The notes under the pieces: model-generated
The model's input: the letters and a program-made list of their open reading frames with translations, nothing else
Database searches by the model: none
What the model was told of the DNA's origin: nothing
Source of the DNA: Phytobacter diazotrophicus
GTDB taxonomy: Bacteria > Pseudomonadota > Gammaproteobacteria > Enterobacterales > Enterobacteriaceae
Direction: 5' to 3'
Assembly: GCA_004346725.1 (NCBI GenBank)
Contig: SMDE01000010.1
Coordinates: 165,845 to 229,844 of the forward strand
Length of the DNA: 64,000 nt
Program-made: the position numbers and the translations under genes
In this document: piece after piece, positions 10,787-23,841 of the stretch
How positions within the stretch are numbered: the stretch's first letter is position 1
How the letters are laid out: the number at the start of each line of letters is the position of its first letter

Positions 10787-12508
10787 CTACAGACGTTGCT
10801 TAAACTGGTAGTATCGACCCTGTTTTGCCATTAACGCTGCGTGATTACCTTGCTCAATTATTTGTCCGTTGTCCATCACAATTATCTGATCAAAGTGACT
10901 CAGTCCACGCAGGCGATGTGTCACCATAAGCACGGTTTTTTTCTGCATCACTTCTTCAAGTAACTCAAGGATTTGGCTCTCCGTGGCAGCATCAAGCCCC
11001 TCGGTCGGCTCATCCAGCAGGACCAGCGGCGCATCGTGCAATAACGCTCGTGCGATAGCCAGACGGCGAAGCTCACCGCCGGACAGTTGACGACCGCCTT
11101 CACCCAGCCAGGCATTCAGGCCGCTGTCATCGAGTAATTTCTCAAGACCCGTGCGGGTAAGTACATCAGCCAGCGCCTCATCAGTTGCCTGCGGTGCGGC
11201 TAACAGCAGGTTATCGCGCAGCGTTGCGCTGAACAGATGCACACGTTGCGGTACCATACTGATACTCGCACGTAGCGCCGTTTCCCCGTATTGAGTCAGT
11301 GGCACTCCGTTGAGTAATACTTCTCCGTGCTGCGGGTCCCAGGCACGCGTTAATAGCTGTAGCAGCGTTGATTTACCACACCCTGTGCGCCCCAGCACAG
11401 CAACATGTTCGCCAGCGGCAATAGACAGGCTAATGCCATCCAGCGCCTTTTGCGGTTGCTCAGGATAGCTAAATGAGATGTCCTGCAGATTGACATTGAC
11501 CGCAGTGGGGGCCATCGCTGAGGTTTGCGGGAACTGCACCTCCGGCGGACAGTCGGTAATTTGCGTAATCCGTATCGCCGAGGCGATAACTTGTCCAAGG
11601 TGTTGGAATGCACCGGTAACCGGGGCCAGCGCTTCAAAAGCCGCTAAAGCACAGAACACGAAAAGGGCAATAAGCGCACCTGGCTGCGTGTTATCGCCCA
11701 CGCCGCCTGCGGCGAACCACAGCATGGTCAGCACTGCAATCGCGCTAATCAGTAACATCACTGCCTGGGACGCGGCGGTCAGATCGGACTGGCGACGCTG
11801 GGCGTCATGCCAGCTTAGTTCCGTATTTTCCATCTGTTCGCGGTAGCGCTGGCTGGCGCCGAAAATCGTGAGTTCCGCCTGGCCCTGTAGCCAGGTGGTT
11901 AACTGCTGACGGTATTGTCCGCGAAGCTGCGTCAGATTTTCGCCGGTGGGTTTCCCGGCACGATAAAAGAGCGGCGGCAGGATAATCAGCGTAGCCAGCA
12001 TAATTCCACCCAGCATCATCGCCAGTGGAACATCCAGTACGCTTAGCCCGACGGTGACCACAACAATCACCACAAGAGCGCCAACAAGAGGTGAAATCAC
12101 GCGCAGATACAAGTGGTCAAGCGTGTCGACATCCGCAACCACGCGATTGAGTAACTCTCCCTGGCGAAAACGTGACAGGCTGGCAGGAGAGAGCGGCAGC
12201 AGTTTGCTGAATGTAGTGACGCGCAGATGTTGCAGCACGCGGAAGGTTGCATCGTGGCTGACCAGCCGTTCAAAATAGCGCCCGGCGGTACGGGTAATCG
12301 CGGCACCGCGAACCCCTGCAGCCGGGAGCATGTAATTAAAGCTGTAGAGTCCGGCGGCGCCGACCACCGCGGATGCCGATAAAAACCATCCGGACAATGT
12401 CAGCAGGCCGATACTGGCCAGTAGTGTGACAATCGCGAGGATCACACCCAGCAACAGCAACCAGAAGTGGCGTTTATACAGAGCGAGATAGGGCAGAAGT
12501 GCGCGCAT
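10787..12508 (-). CDS. cydC: Glutathione/L-cysteine exporter subunit CydC
   Basis: CydC is one half of the heterodimeric CydDC ABC exporter, which is required for assembly of cytochrome bd and for periplasmic redox balance. Thiol export was the original assignment; haem-related roles have also been proposed. The 573-residue protein has six transmembrane helices (about residues 15-300), then an ATPase domain with Walker A GRTGCGKST, signature LSGGELRRLAIARAL and Walker B LVLLDEPTEGLD. Its ATG directly abuts the cydD stop, so translation is probably coupled. Confidence 0.97.
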   Translation of the reverse strand: MRALLPYLALYKRHFWLLLLGVILAIVTLLASIGLLTLSGWFLSASAVVGAAGLYSFNYMLPAAGVRGAAITRTAGRYFERLVSHDATFRVLQHLRVTTFSKLLPLSPASLSRFRQGELLNRVVADVDTLDHLYLRVISPLVGALVVIVVVTVGLSVLDVPLAMMLGGIMLATLIILPPLFYRAGKPTGENLTQLRGQYRQQLTTWLQGQAELTIFGASQRYREQMENTELSWHDAQRRQSDLTAASQAVMLLISAIAVLTMLWFAAGGVGDNTQPGALIALFVFCALAAFEALAPVTGAFQHLGQVIASAIRITQITDCPPEVQFPQTSAMAPTAVNVNLQDISFSYPEQPQKALDGISLSIAAGEHVAVLGRTGCGKSTLLQLLTRAWDPQHGEVLLNGVPLTQYGETALRASISMVPQRVHLFSATLRDNLLLAAPQATDEALADVLTRTGLEKLLDDSGLNAWLGEGGRQLSGGELRRLAIARALLHDAPLVLLDEPTEGLDAATESQILELLEEVMQKKTVLMVTHRLRGLSHFDQIIVMDNGQIIEQGNHAALMAKQGRYYQFKQRL

Positions 12509-14275
12509 TTAAATGTCCTCCTGGCGATGGGCGAGGAGCGCGGCAAAGGCTCCCTGCGCTGTGGAGAGTTCCGCGAAAGTCCCCTGTTCGATGATTTTTC
12601 CGTCATCCATGACCCATATGGCGCTCCAGTCGGCCAGCCCTTCTAACTGATGTGTCACCATCAGCGTTGTCTGGTTCAGTGAGGCATCATTAAGCGCTTG
12701 CATCACGCGCTGTTCACTGTGCGCGTCAAGGCTGGCGGCGGGTTCATCGAGCAGCAATAGCTGGCATCGGTTAAGCAGGGCGCGGGCAACCGCAACGCGC
12801 TGGGCCTGGCCTACGGAAAGACGCGTTCCCTGATCGCCACAAGCTGTTTCCAGCCCTTGTGGTAAGAGCGGTAAAAATTCGCTCACCCAGGCTTTATCCA
12901 ACACGGTCTGCAATTCAGCGGCGCTGGCATCCGGGCGAGACAGGAGGATATTTTCCCGTAATGTGGTGGCCGGAAGCTGCGGGTTTTGCCCGACCCAACT
13001 GATAAGCTGACGCCAGCTCTCCGGGTCCAGGTCTCGTAACTCAATGCCATTTATCCGCAGGGAACCCTCATACGGCAGGAACCCGGAAAGCGCATTCACC
13101 AGCGAACTCTTACCGGAGCCGCTTTTCCCCACCAGCACCACGCGCTGACCGGCTGGCAGCGTAAAGTTCAGTGGCCCGGCAAGGACGCTGCCTTCTGGCG
13201 ATTTGAGAACCAGCTCTTCCGCTGTGATGCTCACCGCCTCATCCGCTTTCAGCGTGATATCGCCACGCTGCGGATGGGCAAGTGGCGCTTCCATAAAGGT
13301 TTTCAGGCTGTCGGCGGCACCAATAGCCTGGGCTTTCGCGTGATAGAACGTCCCCAGATCGCGCAGCGGCTGGAAGAACTCCGGAGCCAGAATCAGGGCC
13401 AGGAAACCGGCAAACAGCGTTACGCCCGTGCCGTAATGGCCAAAATTGAGTTCGCCCAGGTAAGAGAAGCCAAAATAGACGGCCACCAGAGCGATGGACA
13501 ACGAGGTGAAAAACTCCAGCACGCCGGAGGAGAGAAACGCCATACGCAGGACTTCCATCGTACGGCTGCGAAAATCCTCTGAGGCCTGACGAATATTTTC
13601 TGTCTCCGCTGCGCCGCGATCGAAGATACGCAGCGTCTCCATGCCGCGTAAGCGGTCAAGGAAATGGCCGCTCAGGCGCGCCAGTGCTTTGAAGTTGCGT
13701 CGGTTCGCATCGGCTGCGCCCATCCCCACCATCGCCATAAAGATCGGAATGAGCGGCGCGGTTGCCAGCAGAATCAAGGCTGCGGCCCAATTAATTGGAA
13801 AGAGGGTAATGACAATCAGCAACGGTACGCTGGTTGCCAGTGCCATCTGAGGCAGATAACGTGCATAAAAATCATGCATATCGTCGATTTGCTCGAGGAT
13901 AAGCGTAGCCCAACTGCCTGCGGGCTTACCCTGAATCCACGCTGGACCAGCTTGCTGTAACCTGTCGAGCACCTGACGGCGTATTTCGAAACGGATGTGG
14001 ACGCCGGCATGAAAACCGACGCGCTCACGCAACCAGACGACCCAACTGCGCAAAACAAAAATCAGCACCAACAAGGCAAAAGGCAGCAGCAATGCTTCGC
14101 GCGGGATATTTTCCATAATCATATGATTCAGGATTTTTGCGAGTATCCAGGCCTGAGCAACGATAAGAACGCCACTCACCACGCCCAGCAGGCGAGACAT
14201 CATAAGCCAGCGGCGGGAAATGACACTTTGCTGTTTTAACCAGCGGGTTAACTCTTGTTGACGGGTTTTATTCAT
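12509..14275 (-). CDS. cydD: Glutathione/L-cysteine exporter subunit CydD
   Basis: CydD is the partner half-transporter of CydC. The 588-residue protein starts MNKTRQQELTRWLKQQ at 14275, as in E. coli; an upstream ATG at 14320 would add 15 non-family residues. The transmembrane domain spans about residues 20-310. The nucleotide-binding domain has Walker A GKSGSGKSS, a degenerate signature (LSVGQAQRVAVARALL, with V replacing the second G-side residue of the usual LSGGQ, as seen in CydD) and LLLLDEPAASLD. It follows trxB, with an intrinsic terminator at 14335-14362 in between. Confidence 0.97.
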   Translation of the reverse strand: MNKTRQQELTRWLKQQSVISRRWLMMSRLLGVVSGVLIVAQAWILAKILNHMIMENIPREALLLPFALLVLIFVLRSWVVWLRERVGFHAGVHIRFEIRRQVLDRLQQAGPAWIQGKPAGSWATLILEQIDDMHDFYARYLPQMALATSVPLLIVITLFPINWAAALILLATAPLIPIFMAMVGMGAADANRRNFKALARLSGHFLDRLRGMETLRIFDRGAAETENIRQASEDFRSRTMEVLRMAFLSSGVLEFFTSLSIALVAVYFGFSYLGELNFGHYGTGVTLFAGFLALILAPEFFQPLRDLGTFYHAKAQAIGAADSLKTFMEAPLAHPQRGDITLKADEAVSITAEELVLKSPEGSVLAGPLNFTLPAGQRVVLVGKSGSGKSSLVNALSGFLPYEGSLRINGIELRDLDPESWRQLISWVGQNPQLPATTLRENILLSRPDASAAELQTVLDKAWVSEFLPLLPQGLETACGDQGTRLSVGQAQRVAVARALLNRCQLLLLDEPAASLDAHSEQRVMQALNDASLNQTTLMVTHQLEGLADWSAIWVMDDGKIIEQGTFAELSTAQGAFAALLAHRQEDI

Positions 14276-14334
14276 TGCGCGCTTTGCAGGTGAAGTTATC
14301 GGAATTTTTGAGCTTCGCAATGTTACATCGGCGC

Positions 14335-14362
14335 AAAAATAAAGGCGACTTATAGTCGCCTT
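14335..14362 (-). terminator. trxB intrinsic terminator
   Basis: The stem AAGGCGACT/AGTCGCCTT (14342-14350, 14354-14362) is followed on the minus strand by TTTATTTTT. It lies between trxB and cydD and would limit read-through into cydDC. Confidence 0.8.
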
Positions 14363-14390
14363 ATTTACCTTTGTTACTGAGTTGTAACGT

Positions 14391-15909
<1,519 letters not shown>

Positions 15910-16404
15910 ATGGTAGATAGCAAGAAGCGCCCTGGCAAAGATCTCGACCGCATTGATCGTAATATTCTGAACGAATTGCAAAAAGATGGGCGTATTTCCA
16001 ACGTCGAGCTTTCTAAACGAGTGGGACTTTCTCCTACGCCGTGCCTTGAGCGCGTGCGCAGGCTGGAAAGACAGGGCTTCATTCAGGGCTATACAGCGCT
16101 GCTGAACCCGCATTATCTGGATGCATCACTTCTGGTATTTGTTGAGATTACTCTGAATCGTGGCGCCCCGGATGTGTTTGAGCAATTTAACGCCGCAGTA
16201 CAAAAACTTGAAGAAATTCAAGAGTGTCATTTGGTGTCCGGTGATTTCGACTACCTGTTGAAAACACGTGTGCCGGATATGTCTGCTTATCGCAAACTGC
16301 TAGGGGAAACCCTGCTGCGACTGCCGGGCGTGAATGACACCCGTACTTATGTGGTGATGGAAGAAGTCAAACAGAGCAACCGTCTGGTTATCAAGACGCG
16401 CTAA
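15910..16404 (+). CDS. lrp: Leucine-responsive regulatory protein Lrp
   Basis: Lrp is a global regulator (feast/famine AsnC family) of amino-acid metabolism, pili and transport that responds to leucine. The 164-residue protein has an N-terminal helix-turn-helix (NILNELQKDGRISNVELSKRV, SPTPCLERVRRLE) and a C-terminal RAM ligand-binding/oligomerisation domain. It is nearly identical to E. coli Lrp over its whole length. The start is MVDSKKRPGK at 15910, as in the family; an in-frame ATG 17 codons upstream lies in the leader. A hairpin at 16461-16490 lies between it and ftsK. Confidence 0.98.
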   Translation: MVDSKKRPGKDLDRIDRNILNELQKDGRISNVELSKRVGLSPTPCLERVRRLERQGFIQGYTALLNPHYLDASLLVFVEITLNRGAPDVFEQFNAAVQKLEEIQECHLVSGDFDYLLKTRVPDMSAYRKLLGETLLRLPGVNDTRTYVVMEEVKQSNRLVIKTR

Positions 16405-16444
16405 TACGGAACAGGTGCAAAATCAGCTTTTTTTGATTACACTC

Positions 16445-16460
16445 CTGTTAATCCATACAG
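16445..16460 (+). promoter_or_regulatory. LexA (SOS) box upstream of ftsK
   Basis: CTG-TTAATCCATA-CAG exactly fits the CTG-N10-CAG LexA core. It lies 55 nt before the ftsK TTG. In E. coli one ftsK promoter is SOS-controlled (dinH), so the position and spacing agree with established knowledge. Confidence 0.85.
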
Positions 16461-16497
16461 CAACAGTGCCGGGGTAACCCGGCGCTGTTGTCCGTTT
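16461..16497 (+). terminator. Hairpin between lrp and ftsK
   Basis: CAACAGTGCCGGG (16461-16473) pairs with CCCGGCGCTGTTG (16478-16490) around a GTAA loop with a single mismatch, followed by TCCGTTTT. It probably ends or attenuates lrp transcription. It also lies at the start of transcripts from the SOS promoter. Confidence 0.65.
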
Positions 16498-16514
16498 TAG
16501 CTGGAGAGCCTTAC

Positions 16515-19500
16515 TTGAGCCAGGAATACACAGAAGACAAAGAAGTCACACTAACCAAGCTAAGCAGCGGGCGTCGACTCCTTGAGGCGTTGCTGATCCT
16601 TGTTTCTCTGTTTGCCGTCTGGTTAATGGCGGCCCTCATTAGTTTTAATCCTTCCGATCCCAGTTGGTCGCAAACCGCGTGGCATGAACCCATACATAAT
16701 CTGGGTGGCGCGCCGGGAGCGTGGCTCGCGGATACGTTATTCTTCATTTTCGGTGTGATGGCTTACACCCTGCCGGTGATTATCATCGGTGGTTGCTGGT
16801 TTGCTTATCGACATCGTGCCAATGAAGACTTTATCGATTATTTCGCCGTTTCATTACGTCTTATTGGCGCGCTGGCACTGATCCTGACCTCTTGCGGTCT
16901 GGCGGCTATCAACGCTGACGATATCTGGTATTTCGCCTCTGGCGGCGTCATCGGTAGTTTGCTGAGCACAACGTTGCAACCGTTGCTGCATAGCAGCGGG
17001 GGCACCATCGCCTTATTGTGTGTCTGGGCAGCCGGGCTCACGCTGTTTACCGGCTGGTCCTGGGTGACCATTGCTGAAAAACTCGGTGGCATTATCCTCG
17101 GTATTCTCACCTTCGCCAGTAATCGCACGCGCCGTGACGATACCTGGGTTGATGAAGAGGAATATGAAGAAGAAGAGGAGTACGACGACGAGCCCGCAGC
17201 CCCGCGCGAATCGCGTCGTGCCCGTATTCTGCGTGGAGCACTGGCGCGCCGTAAACGCGTCGCGGAGAAATTCGCCAACCCACTTGGCCGTAAAACCGAC
17301 GCAGCATTGTTCTCCGGAAAACGGATGGATGATGATGAAGAGGAGATCGCCTACAGTGCCCGCGGTGTCGCAGCAGATGCTGATGATGTCCTGTTTTCTG
17401 GCCATAGAGCCACACAACCGGATATCGACGCTTACGATCCGCTGTTAAGCGGGCAACGCGCAACCGAACCTGTTTCAGCCGCCGCTGCAGCCATGACAGC
17501 GTCACAAGCGTATGCTGCGCCAGCCAGCCCAGTGGTCCAGCCCCCGGTGGAAACGCCGCCGTGGCAGCCAGCTTCTGGCGACTATGCGGCGCAATATGAG
17601 CCAGAGCCAGAGCAGGTTCCGCTTTCGCATTACGCCGCGCCTGCACAGAATAATGAGTGGCAGCCGGAAGCGCCGCCTGTTGCACCACAGCCGCAAGCAT
17701 ATCAGGCGTGGCAAGAGCCTCAATACGAAGAGCCCGCGCCAGCGCCGGAGATTGAGCCGGAAGTGGTAGAAGAGGTGAAGCAGACGCGCCCGCCACTTTA
17801 CTATTTTGAAGAGGTTGAAGCCCAGCGAGCACGTGAGCGTGAACAGCTTGCCGCCTGGTATCAGCCCATCCCGGAGCCGGTACAAGAACCGACGCGTCCG
17901 GTCGCGCCAGCAATGCCTTCTGTTCCTGCTGCGCCGACAACGCCTGTTGAACCCAGCGTTGTGCCGACAGTCGCGCCTGTTGCTGCAGGCGCGAAAGATG
18001 TCGCTGCGACAGCGGCAGTGGCTACTGCGCCGGTGTTTAGTCTTGCCGATGGCGGTGCTGCTCGTCCGCAGGTGAAAGAGGGCATTGGACCACAACTGCC
18101 GCGCCCGAACCGTGTCCGCGTGCCTACACGTCGTGAACTGGCTTCCTATGGCATCAAACTGCCCTCGCAGCGCATGGCAGAAGAGCGCGCGCGTGAAGCC
18201 GGGCGCCAACAAAATGGTGCGCTGGATGATGACGATGCCGACATGCTGCAACAACATGAGTTGGCGCAACAGTTCGCGACCAGTCAGCAGAACCGCTATG
18301 GCGAGGAGTATCAGCACGATACGACAGCCCCCATTCTTGATGATAATGAGGCCGAAGAGGCTGAACTGGCGCGTCAGTTTGCCGCCACCCAGCAGCAGCG
18401 CTATTCCGGTGAACAGCCGACAGGGGCTCATGCCTTTTCAGCTGATGATTTTGCATTCTCGCCGTTTAAAGCGCTGGTGGATGATGGCCCTGGCGAGCCA
18501 TTGTTTACGCCTGGCGTGATGCCAGAAGCTGAACCGCCAACGCAGCAGCCTGCTGTAAATTATACTGCTCAGCCTTCCGCGCCTGTCCATGCGCAACCTG
18601 CAGCGGCCAGACCACAAGCACCTGCGCCTCAGGAAAGCCTGATTCATCCGCTGTTGATGCGTAACGGTGACAGCCGGCCGTTGCCAAAACCGACGACACT
18701 GCTGCCTTCGCTGGATTTGCTGACGCCACCGCCGGCTGAGGTTGAGCCGGTTGATACTTTCGCGCTGGAGCAAATGGCTCGCCTGGTGGAGGCGCGCCTG
18801 GCCGATTTCCGTATTAAAGCTGACGTGGTGAACTACTCTCCGGGTCCGGTGATTACACGTTTTGAACTGAACCTGGCGCCGGGGGTGAAAGCGGCACGAA
18901 TTTCTAACCTGTCGCGTGACCTGGCGCGTTCCCTGTCGACCGCAGCGGTTCGTGTTGTAGAAGTGATTCCAGGTAAACCTTACGTTGGTCTGGAATTACC
19001 GAACAAAAAGCGTCAGACCGTCTATCTGCGCGAAGTGCTGGACTGCGCGAAATTCCGCGAAAGCCCGTCGCCTTTGACCGTCGTGTTGGGCAACGATATC
19101 GGTGGCGAGCCGGTGATTGCTGATTTGGCCAAAATGCCCCATCTGTTAGTTGCGGGGACCACGGGTTCTGGTAAATCCGTTGGGGTTAACGCCATGATCC
19201 TCAGCATGCTCTACAAAGCGCAGCCGGAAGACGTGAAATTCATCATGATCGACCCGAAAATGCTGGAACTTTCCGTGTACGAAGGTATCCCGCATTTGCT
19301 GACAGAAGTGGTCACCGACATGAAAGACGCTGCCAACGCATTGCGCTGGAGCGTTAATGAGATGGAACGTCGGTACAAACTGATGTCGGCGCTTGGCGTG
19401 CGTAATCTCGCGGGTTATAACGACAAAATCGCCGAAGCGGCGAAAATGGGCCGTCCAATTCCGGATCCATACTGGAAACCGGGTGACAGCATGGCGATTG

Positions 19501-20177
19501 ACCATCCGGTGCTGGAAAAACTGCCGTACATCGTCGTGCTGGTCGATGAATTTGCCGACCTGATGATGACCGTGGGTAAAAAGGTGGAAGAGCTGATTGC
19601 CCGCCTGGCGCAGAAAGCGCGTGCTGCGGGTATTCACCTGGTGCTGGCGACGCAGCGTCCTTCTGTTGACGTTATCACCGGTCTGATTAAAGCCAACATC
19701 CCGACCCGTATTGCTTTTACCGTGTCGAGCAAAATCGACTCCCGTACCATCCTTGACCAGGGCGGTGCAGAATCGCTGCTGGGGATGGGGGATATGCTTT
19801 ACTCAGGGCCAAACTCGACCATGCCGGTGCGTGTTCATGGTGCTTTTGTGCGTGACCAGGAAGTGCATGCCGTGGTGCAGGACTGGAAAGCGCGCGGCCG
19901 TCCGCAATACGTTGATGGTATTACCTCCGATAGCGAAAGCGAAGGGGGCGGCGGCGGTGGTTTTGACAGCGGTGAAGAGCTGGATCCGTTATTCGACCAG
20001 GCGGTTAATTTCGTCACCGAAAAACGCAAGGCTTCTATCTCTGGCGTACAGCGTCAGTTCCGTATCGGTTATAACCGCGCGGCGCGTATCATTGAGCAAA
20101 TGGAAGCGCAGGGCATCGTCAGCGAGCAGGGGCACAATGGTAACCGTGAGGTGTTAGCGCCTCCGCCGTTCGAGTGA
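16515..20177 (+). CDS. ftsK: DNA translocase FtsK
   Basis: FtsK joins septation to chromosome segregation: the N terminus anchors in the divisome, and the C-terminal motor pumps DNA toward dif and activates XerCD. I chose TTG at 16515 (TTG AGC CAG GAA) because GGAGAG precedes it by 6 nt and the family begins there; this gives 1220 residues. Four to five membrane helices lie in residues 20-200. A very acidic tract follows ([13 protein letters not shown]), then a long Pro/Ala/Gln-rich linker (about 260-730). The RecA-like motor has Walker A GTTGSGKS (881-888) and [11 protein letters not shown], and a gamma winged helix ([18 protein letters not shown]) ends the protein. It is about 109 residues shorter than the 1329 of E. 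coli K-12, the loss being in the linker. Confidence 0.97.
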   Translation: MSQEYTEDKEVTLTKLSSGRRLLEALLILVSLFAVWLMAALISFNPSDPSWSQTAWHEPIHNLGGAPGAWLADTLFFIFGVMAYTLPVIIIGGCWFAYRHRANEDFIDYFAVSLRLIGALALILTSCGLAAINADDIWYFASGGVIGSLLSTTLQPLLHSSGGTIALLCVWAAGLTLFTGWSWVTIAEKLGGIILGILTFASNRTRRDDTWVDEEEYEEEEEYDDEPAAPRESRRARILRGALARRKRVAEKFANPLGRKTDAALFSGKRMDDDEEEIAYSARGVAADADDVLFSGHRATQPDIDAYDPLLSGQRATEPVSAAAAAMTASQAYAAPASPVVQPPVETPPWQPASGDYAAQYEPEPEQVPLSHYAAPAQNNEWQPEAPPVAPQPQAYQAWQEPQYEEPAPAPEIEPEVVEEVKQTRPPLYYFEEVEAQRAREREQLAAWYQPIPEPVQEPTRPVAPAMPSVPAAPTTPVEPSVVPTVAPVAAGAKDVAATAAVATAPVFSLADGGAARPQVKEGIGPQLPRPNRVRVPTRRELASYGIKLPSQRMAEERAREAGRQQNGALDDDDADMLQQHELAQQFATSQQNRYGEEYQHDTTAPILDDNEAEEAELARQFAATQQQRYSGEQPTGAHAFSADDFAFSPFKALVDDGPGEPLFTPGVMPEAEPPTQQPAVNYTAQPSAPVHAQPAAARPQAPAPQESLIHPLLMRNGDSRPLPKPTTLLPSLDLLTPPPAEVEPVDTFALEQMARLVEARLADFRIKADVVNYSPGPVITRFELNLAPGVKAARISNLSRDLARSLSTAAVRVVEVIPGKPYVGLELPNKKRQTVYLREVLDCAKFRESPSPLTVVLGNDIGGEPVIADLAKMPHLLVAGTTGSGKSVGVNAMILSMLYKAQPEDVKFIMIDPKMLELSVYEGIPHLLTEVVTDMKDAANALRWSVNEMERRYKLMSALGVRNLAGYNDKIAEAAKMGRPIPDPYWKPGDSMAIDHPVLEKLPYIVVLVDEFADLMMTVGKKVEELIARLAQKARAAGIHLVLATQRPSVDVITGLIKANIPTRIAFTVSSKIDSRTILDQGGAESLLGMGDMLYSGPNSTMPVRVHGAFVRDQEVHAVVQDWKARGRPQYVDGITSDSESEGGGGGGFDSGEELDPLFDQAVNFVTEKRKASISGVQRQFRIGYNRAARIIEQMEAQGIVSEQGHNGNREVLAPPPFE

Positions 20178-20215
20178 CTGCAAAGATCGGTAAAGCCGTA
20201 AAAATTCAGTCTTTT

Positions 20216-20280
20216 CTTCTGTCACTTGTGGCAATGAGCTTTTAGAGTGACAGAAGTGTTCTCCCGTACCGGGAGCGACG
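20216..20280 (+). promoter_or_regulatory. Inverted repeats between ftsK and lolA
   Basis: A perfect 10-bp inverted repeat, CTTCTGTCAC (20216-20225) and GTGACAGAAG (20247-20256), is followed by a small hairpin, CTCCCG-TAC-CGGGAG (20261-20275), and then CGACGTTTTT. The second could be a weak ftsK terminator. Both lie in the lolA leader. Confidence 0.5.
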
Positions 20281-20296
20281 TTTTTGAGGAAAAACA

Positions 20297-20908
20297 ATGA
20301 AAAAAATCGCGATAACCTGTGCGTTAATTGGCAGCTTTATGGTGAGCAGCGTGTGGGCGGATGCTTCCAGCGATCTGAAAAGCCGTCTCGACAAAGTGAG
20401 CAGTTTCCATGCAAGCTTTACCCAAAAAGTGACGGACGGAAGCGGTGCGGCGGTACAGGAAGGTCAGGGCGATTTATGGGTCAAGCGTCCAAATCTGTTC
20501 AACTGGCACATGACGCAACCCGATGAGAGTGTCCTTGTTTCCGATGGGAAAACATTGTGGTTCTACAACCCCTTTGTTGAGCAGGCTACGGCAACCTGGC
20601 TGAAAGATGCTACCAGCAACACACCGTTTATGCTGATTGCGCGTAACCAGAGTAGCGACTGGCAGCAGTACAATATTCAGCAGAACGGCGATGATTTTGT
20701 CCTGACACCAAAAAGCAGCAATGGCAACCTCAAGCAGTTCACGATCAACGTTGGCAGTGATGGCACCATTCACCAGTTCAGCGCGATTGAGCAGGATGAC
20801 CAGAAAAGTAACTACCAGCTAAAAGCCCAGCAAAATGGCACGGTAGATGCTGCTAAGTTTACCTTTACTCCACCAAAAGGCGTAACGGTCGACGATCAAC
20901 GTAAGTAA
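20297..20908 (+). CDS. lolA: Outer-membrane lipoprotein carrier LolA
   Basis: LolA is the periplasmic chaperone that takes lipoproteins from LolCDE to LolB at the outer membrane. The 203-residue precursor has a Sec signal peptide with cleavage likely after SSVWA (about residue 21). The mature protein is the open beta-barrel of the LolA family ([28 protein letters not shown]). The Shine-Dalgarno GAGGAAA precedes the ATG. It lies 9 nt before rarA, probably in one transcript. Confidence 0.97.
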   Translation: MKKIAITCALIGSFMVSSVWADASSDLKSRLDKVSSFHASFTQKVTDGSGAAVQEGQGDLWVKRPNLFNWHMTQPDESVLVSDGKTLWFYNPFVEQATATWLKDATSNTPFMLIARNQSSDWQQYNIQQNGDDFVLTPKSSNGNLKQFTINVGSDGTIHQFSAIEQDDQKSNYQLKAQQNGTVDAAKFTFTPPKGVTVDDQRK

Positions 20909-20917
20909 GAGGCATGC

Positions 20918-22261
20918 GTGAGCAATCTGTCGCTCGATTTTTCCGACAATGCGTTTCAACCTCTGGCCGCGCGTATGCGGCCAGAAAATTTGGCGCAATA
21001 TATAGGTCAGCAACATTTGCTGGCTCCAGGTAAACCCCTGCCTCGGGCGATTGAAGCCGGTCATCTGCATTCGATGATTTTGTGGGGACCGCCCGGAACG
21101 GGAAAAACGACGCTGGCAGAGGTGATTGCCCGCTATGCCAGTGCCGATGTTGAACGCATTTCTGCGGTCACGTCGGGCGTGAAAGAGATTCGTGAAGCTA
21201 TTGAGCGAGCCCGGCAAAATCGCAATGCGGGGCGTCGCACGATCCTGTTTGTTGATGAAGTCCATCGCTTTAACAAAAGCCAGCAGGATGCCTTTTTACC
21301 CCATATTGAAGACGGTACGATCACTTTCATTGGTGCTACCACCGAAAATCCCTCTTTCGAACTCAATTCCGCTTTGCTCTCTCGTGCGCGCGTCTATCTG
21401 CTGAAATCTTTGACGACAGCGGATATTGAACAGGTATTAACGCAAGCAATGGAAGATAAGGCGCGGGGCTATGGCGGTCAGGATATTTCTCTGCCGGATG
21501 AGACCCGTCGCGCGATTGCTGAGCTGGTCAACGGCGATGCGCGCCGGGCGCTTAATACGCTGGAAATGATGGCCGACATGGCTGAGCTGGATGACTCCGG
21601 TAAGCGCGTCCTGCAACCCTCGCTTCTGACGGAGATTGCCGGTGAGCGCAGTGCGCGTTTTGATAACAAAGGCGACCGTTTCTACGATTTGATCTCAGCG
21701 CTGCATAAGTCGGTGCGCGGTAGTGCGCCAGATGCGGCGTTGTACTGGTATGCACGTATTATCAGCGCCGGGGGCGATCCCTTGTACGTGGCGCGCCGCT
21801 GTCTGGCGATTGCGTCTGAAGATGTTGGTAACGCCGATCCGCGCGCGATGCAGGTGGCTATTTCGGCCTGGGATTGTTTCACCCGCGTTGGGCCTGCGGA
21901 GGGTGAACGGGCCATTGCGCAGGCGATTGTTTATCTGGCCTGTGCCCCGAAAAGTAATGCGGTTTATACCGCCTTCAAAGCCGCACTGGCTGATGCGCGC
22001 GAACGTCCGGATTACGACGTTCCCGTCCATTTACGTAATGCGCCAACCAAACTGATGAAAGAGATGGGTTATGGTCAGGAGTATCGCTATGCTCATGACG
22101 AACCCAATGCCTATGCGGCTGGCGAGTCTTATTTCCCCGAAGAGTTAGCACAAACACGCTATTATCATCCGACAAACAGAGGCCTTGAAGGCAAGATTGG
22201 CGAAAAGCTCGCCTGGCTCGCTGAACAGGATCATAAAAGCCCCACAAAACGCTATCGCTGA
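20918..22261 (+). CDS. rarA: Replication-associated recombination protein A
   Basis: RarA (MgsA) is a clamp-loader-like AAA+ ATPase that acts at stalled replication forks with RecA, SSB and the clamp. The 447-residue protein has Walker [14 protein letters not shown] near residue 50, Walker [14 protein letters not shown], sensor [12 protein letters not shown], and the C-terminal helical domain used for tetramer formation ([18 protein letters not shown]). Translation starts at GTG 20918; the nearby ATG at 20914 is out of frame. It is co-oriented with lolA and serS, and a hairpin at 22297-22317 separates it from serS. Confidence 0.96.
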   Translation: MSNLSLDFSDNAFQPLAARMRPENLAQYIGQQHLLAPGKPLPRAIEAGHLHSMILWGPPGTGKTTLAEVIARYASADVERISAVTSGVKEIREAIERARQNRNAGRRTILFVDEVHRFNKSQQDAFLPHIEDGTITFIGATTENPSFELNSALLSRARVYLLKSLTTADIEQVLTQAMEDKARGYGGQDISLPDETRRAIAELVNGDARRALNTLEMMADMAELDDSGKRVLQPSLLTEIAGERSARFDNKGDRFYDLISALHKSVRGSAPDAALYWYARIISAGGDPLYVARRCLAIASEDVGNADPRAMQVAISAWDCFTRVGPAEGERAIAQAIVYLACAPKSNAVYTAFKAALADARERPDYDVPVHLRNAPTKLMKEMGYGQEYRYAHDEPNAYAAGESYFPEELAQTRYYHPTNRGLEGKIGEKLAWLAEQDHKSPTKRYR

Positions 22262-23647
<1,386 letters not shown>

Positions 23648-23661
23648 CACTCCCGTCTTAT

Positions 23662-23689
23662 AAAAAGCGCCTACGGGCGCTTTTTTTTT
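23662..23689 (+). terminator. serS intrinsic terminator
   Basis: AAAAAGCGCC-TAC-GGGCGC followed by nine Ts begins 15 nt after the serS stop. Confidence 0.95.
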
Positions 23690-23696
23690 GCCCACC

Positions 23697-23710
23697 TTGA
23701 TTCCCGACAA
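23697..23710 (+). promoter_or_regulatory. FNR-type site of the dmsA promoter
   Basis: TTGAT-TCCC-GACAA matches the FNR consensus TTGAT-N4-ATCAA except for two bases in the right half. If it is centred at -41.5, transcription would start near 23745, and TAATAT (23732-23737) then falls at the -10 position. In E. coli, dmsABC is activated by FNR through a similarly imperfect box, so the assignment is reasonable. Confidence 0.7.
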
Positions 23711-23841
23711 TAACCTCACTTTTAATAAGATTAATATTCACTTTGCCGAATCAGAATAAATCACTAAAAAGTTGAGATTTCGTTATATAGAAAATTATAT
23801 ATCGGACTCGCATTTTAATTTTGTAAGCAAAGTGAGTACAT

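Noticed and set aside
17502..18431. A 309-codon antisense frame within ftsK, and several other frames in the linker
   Set aside because: The repetitive GC-rich linker coding keeps other frames open; low-complexity products rich in Arg, Leu and Cys are not protein-like.
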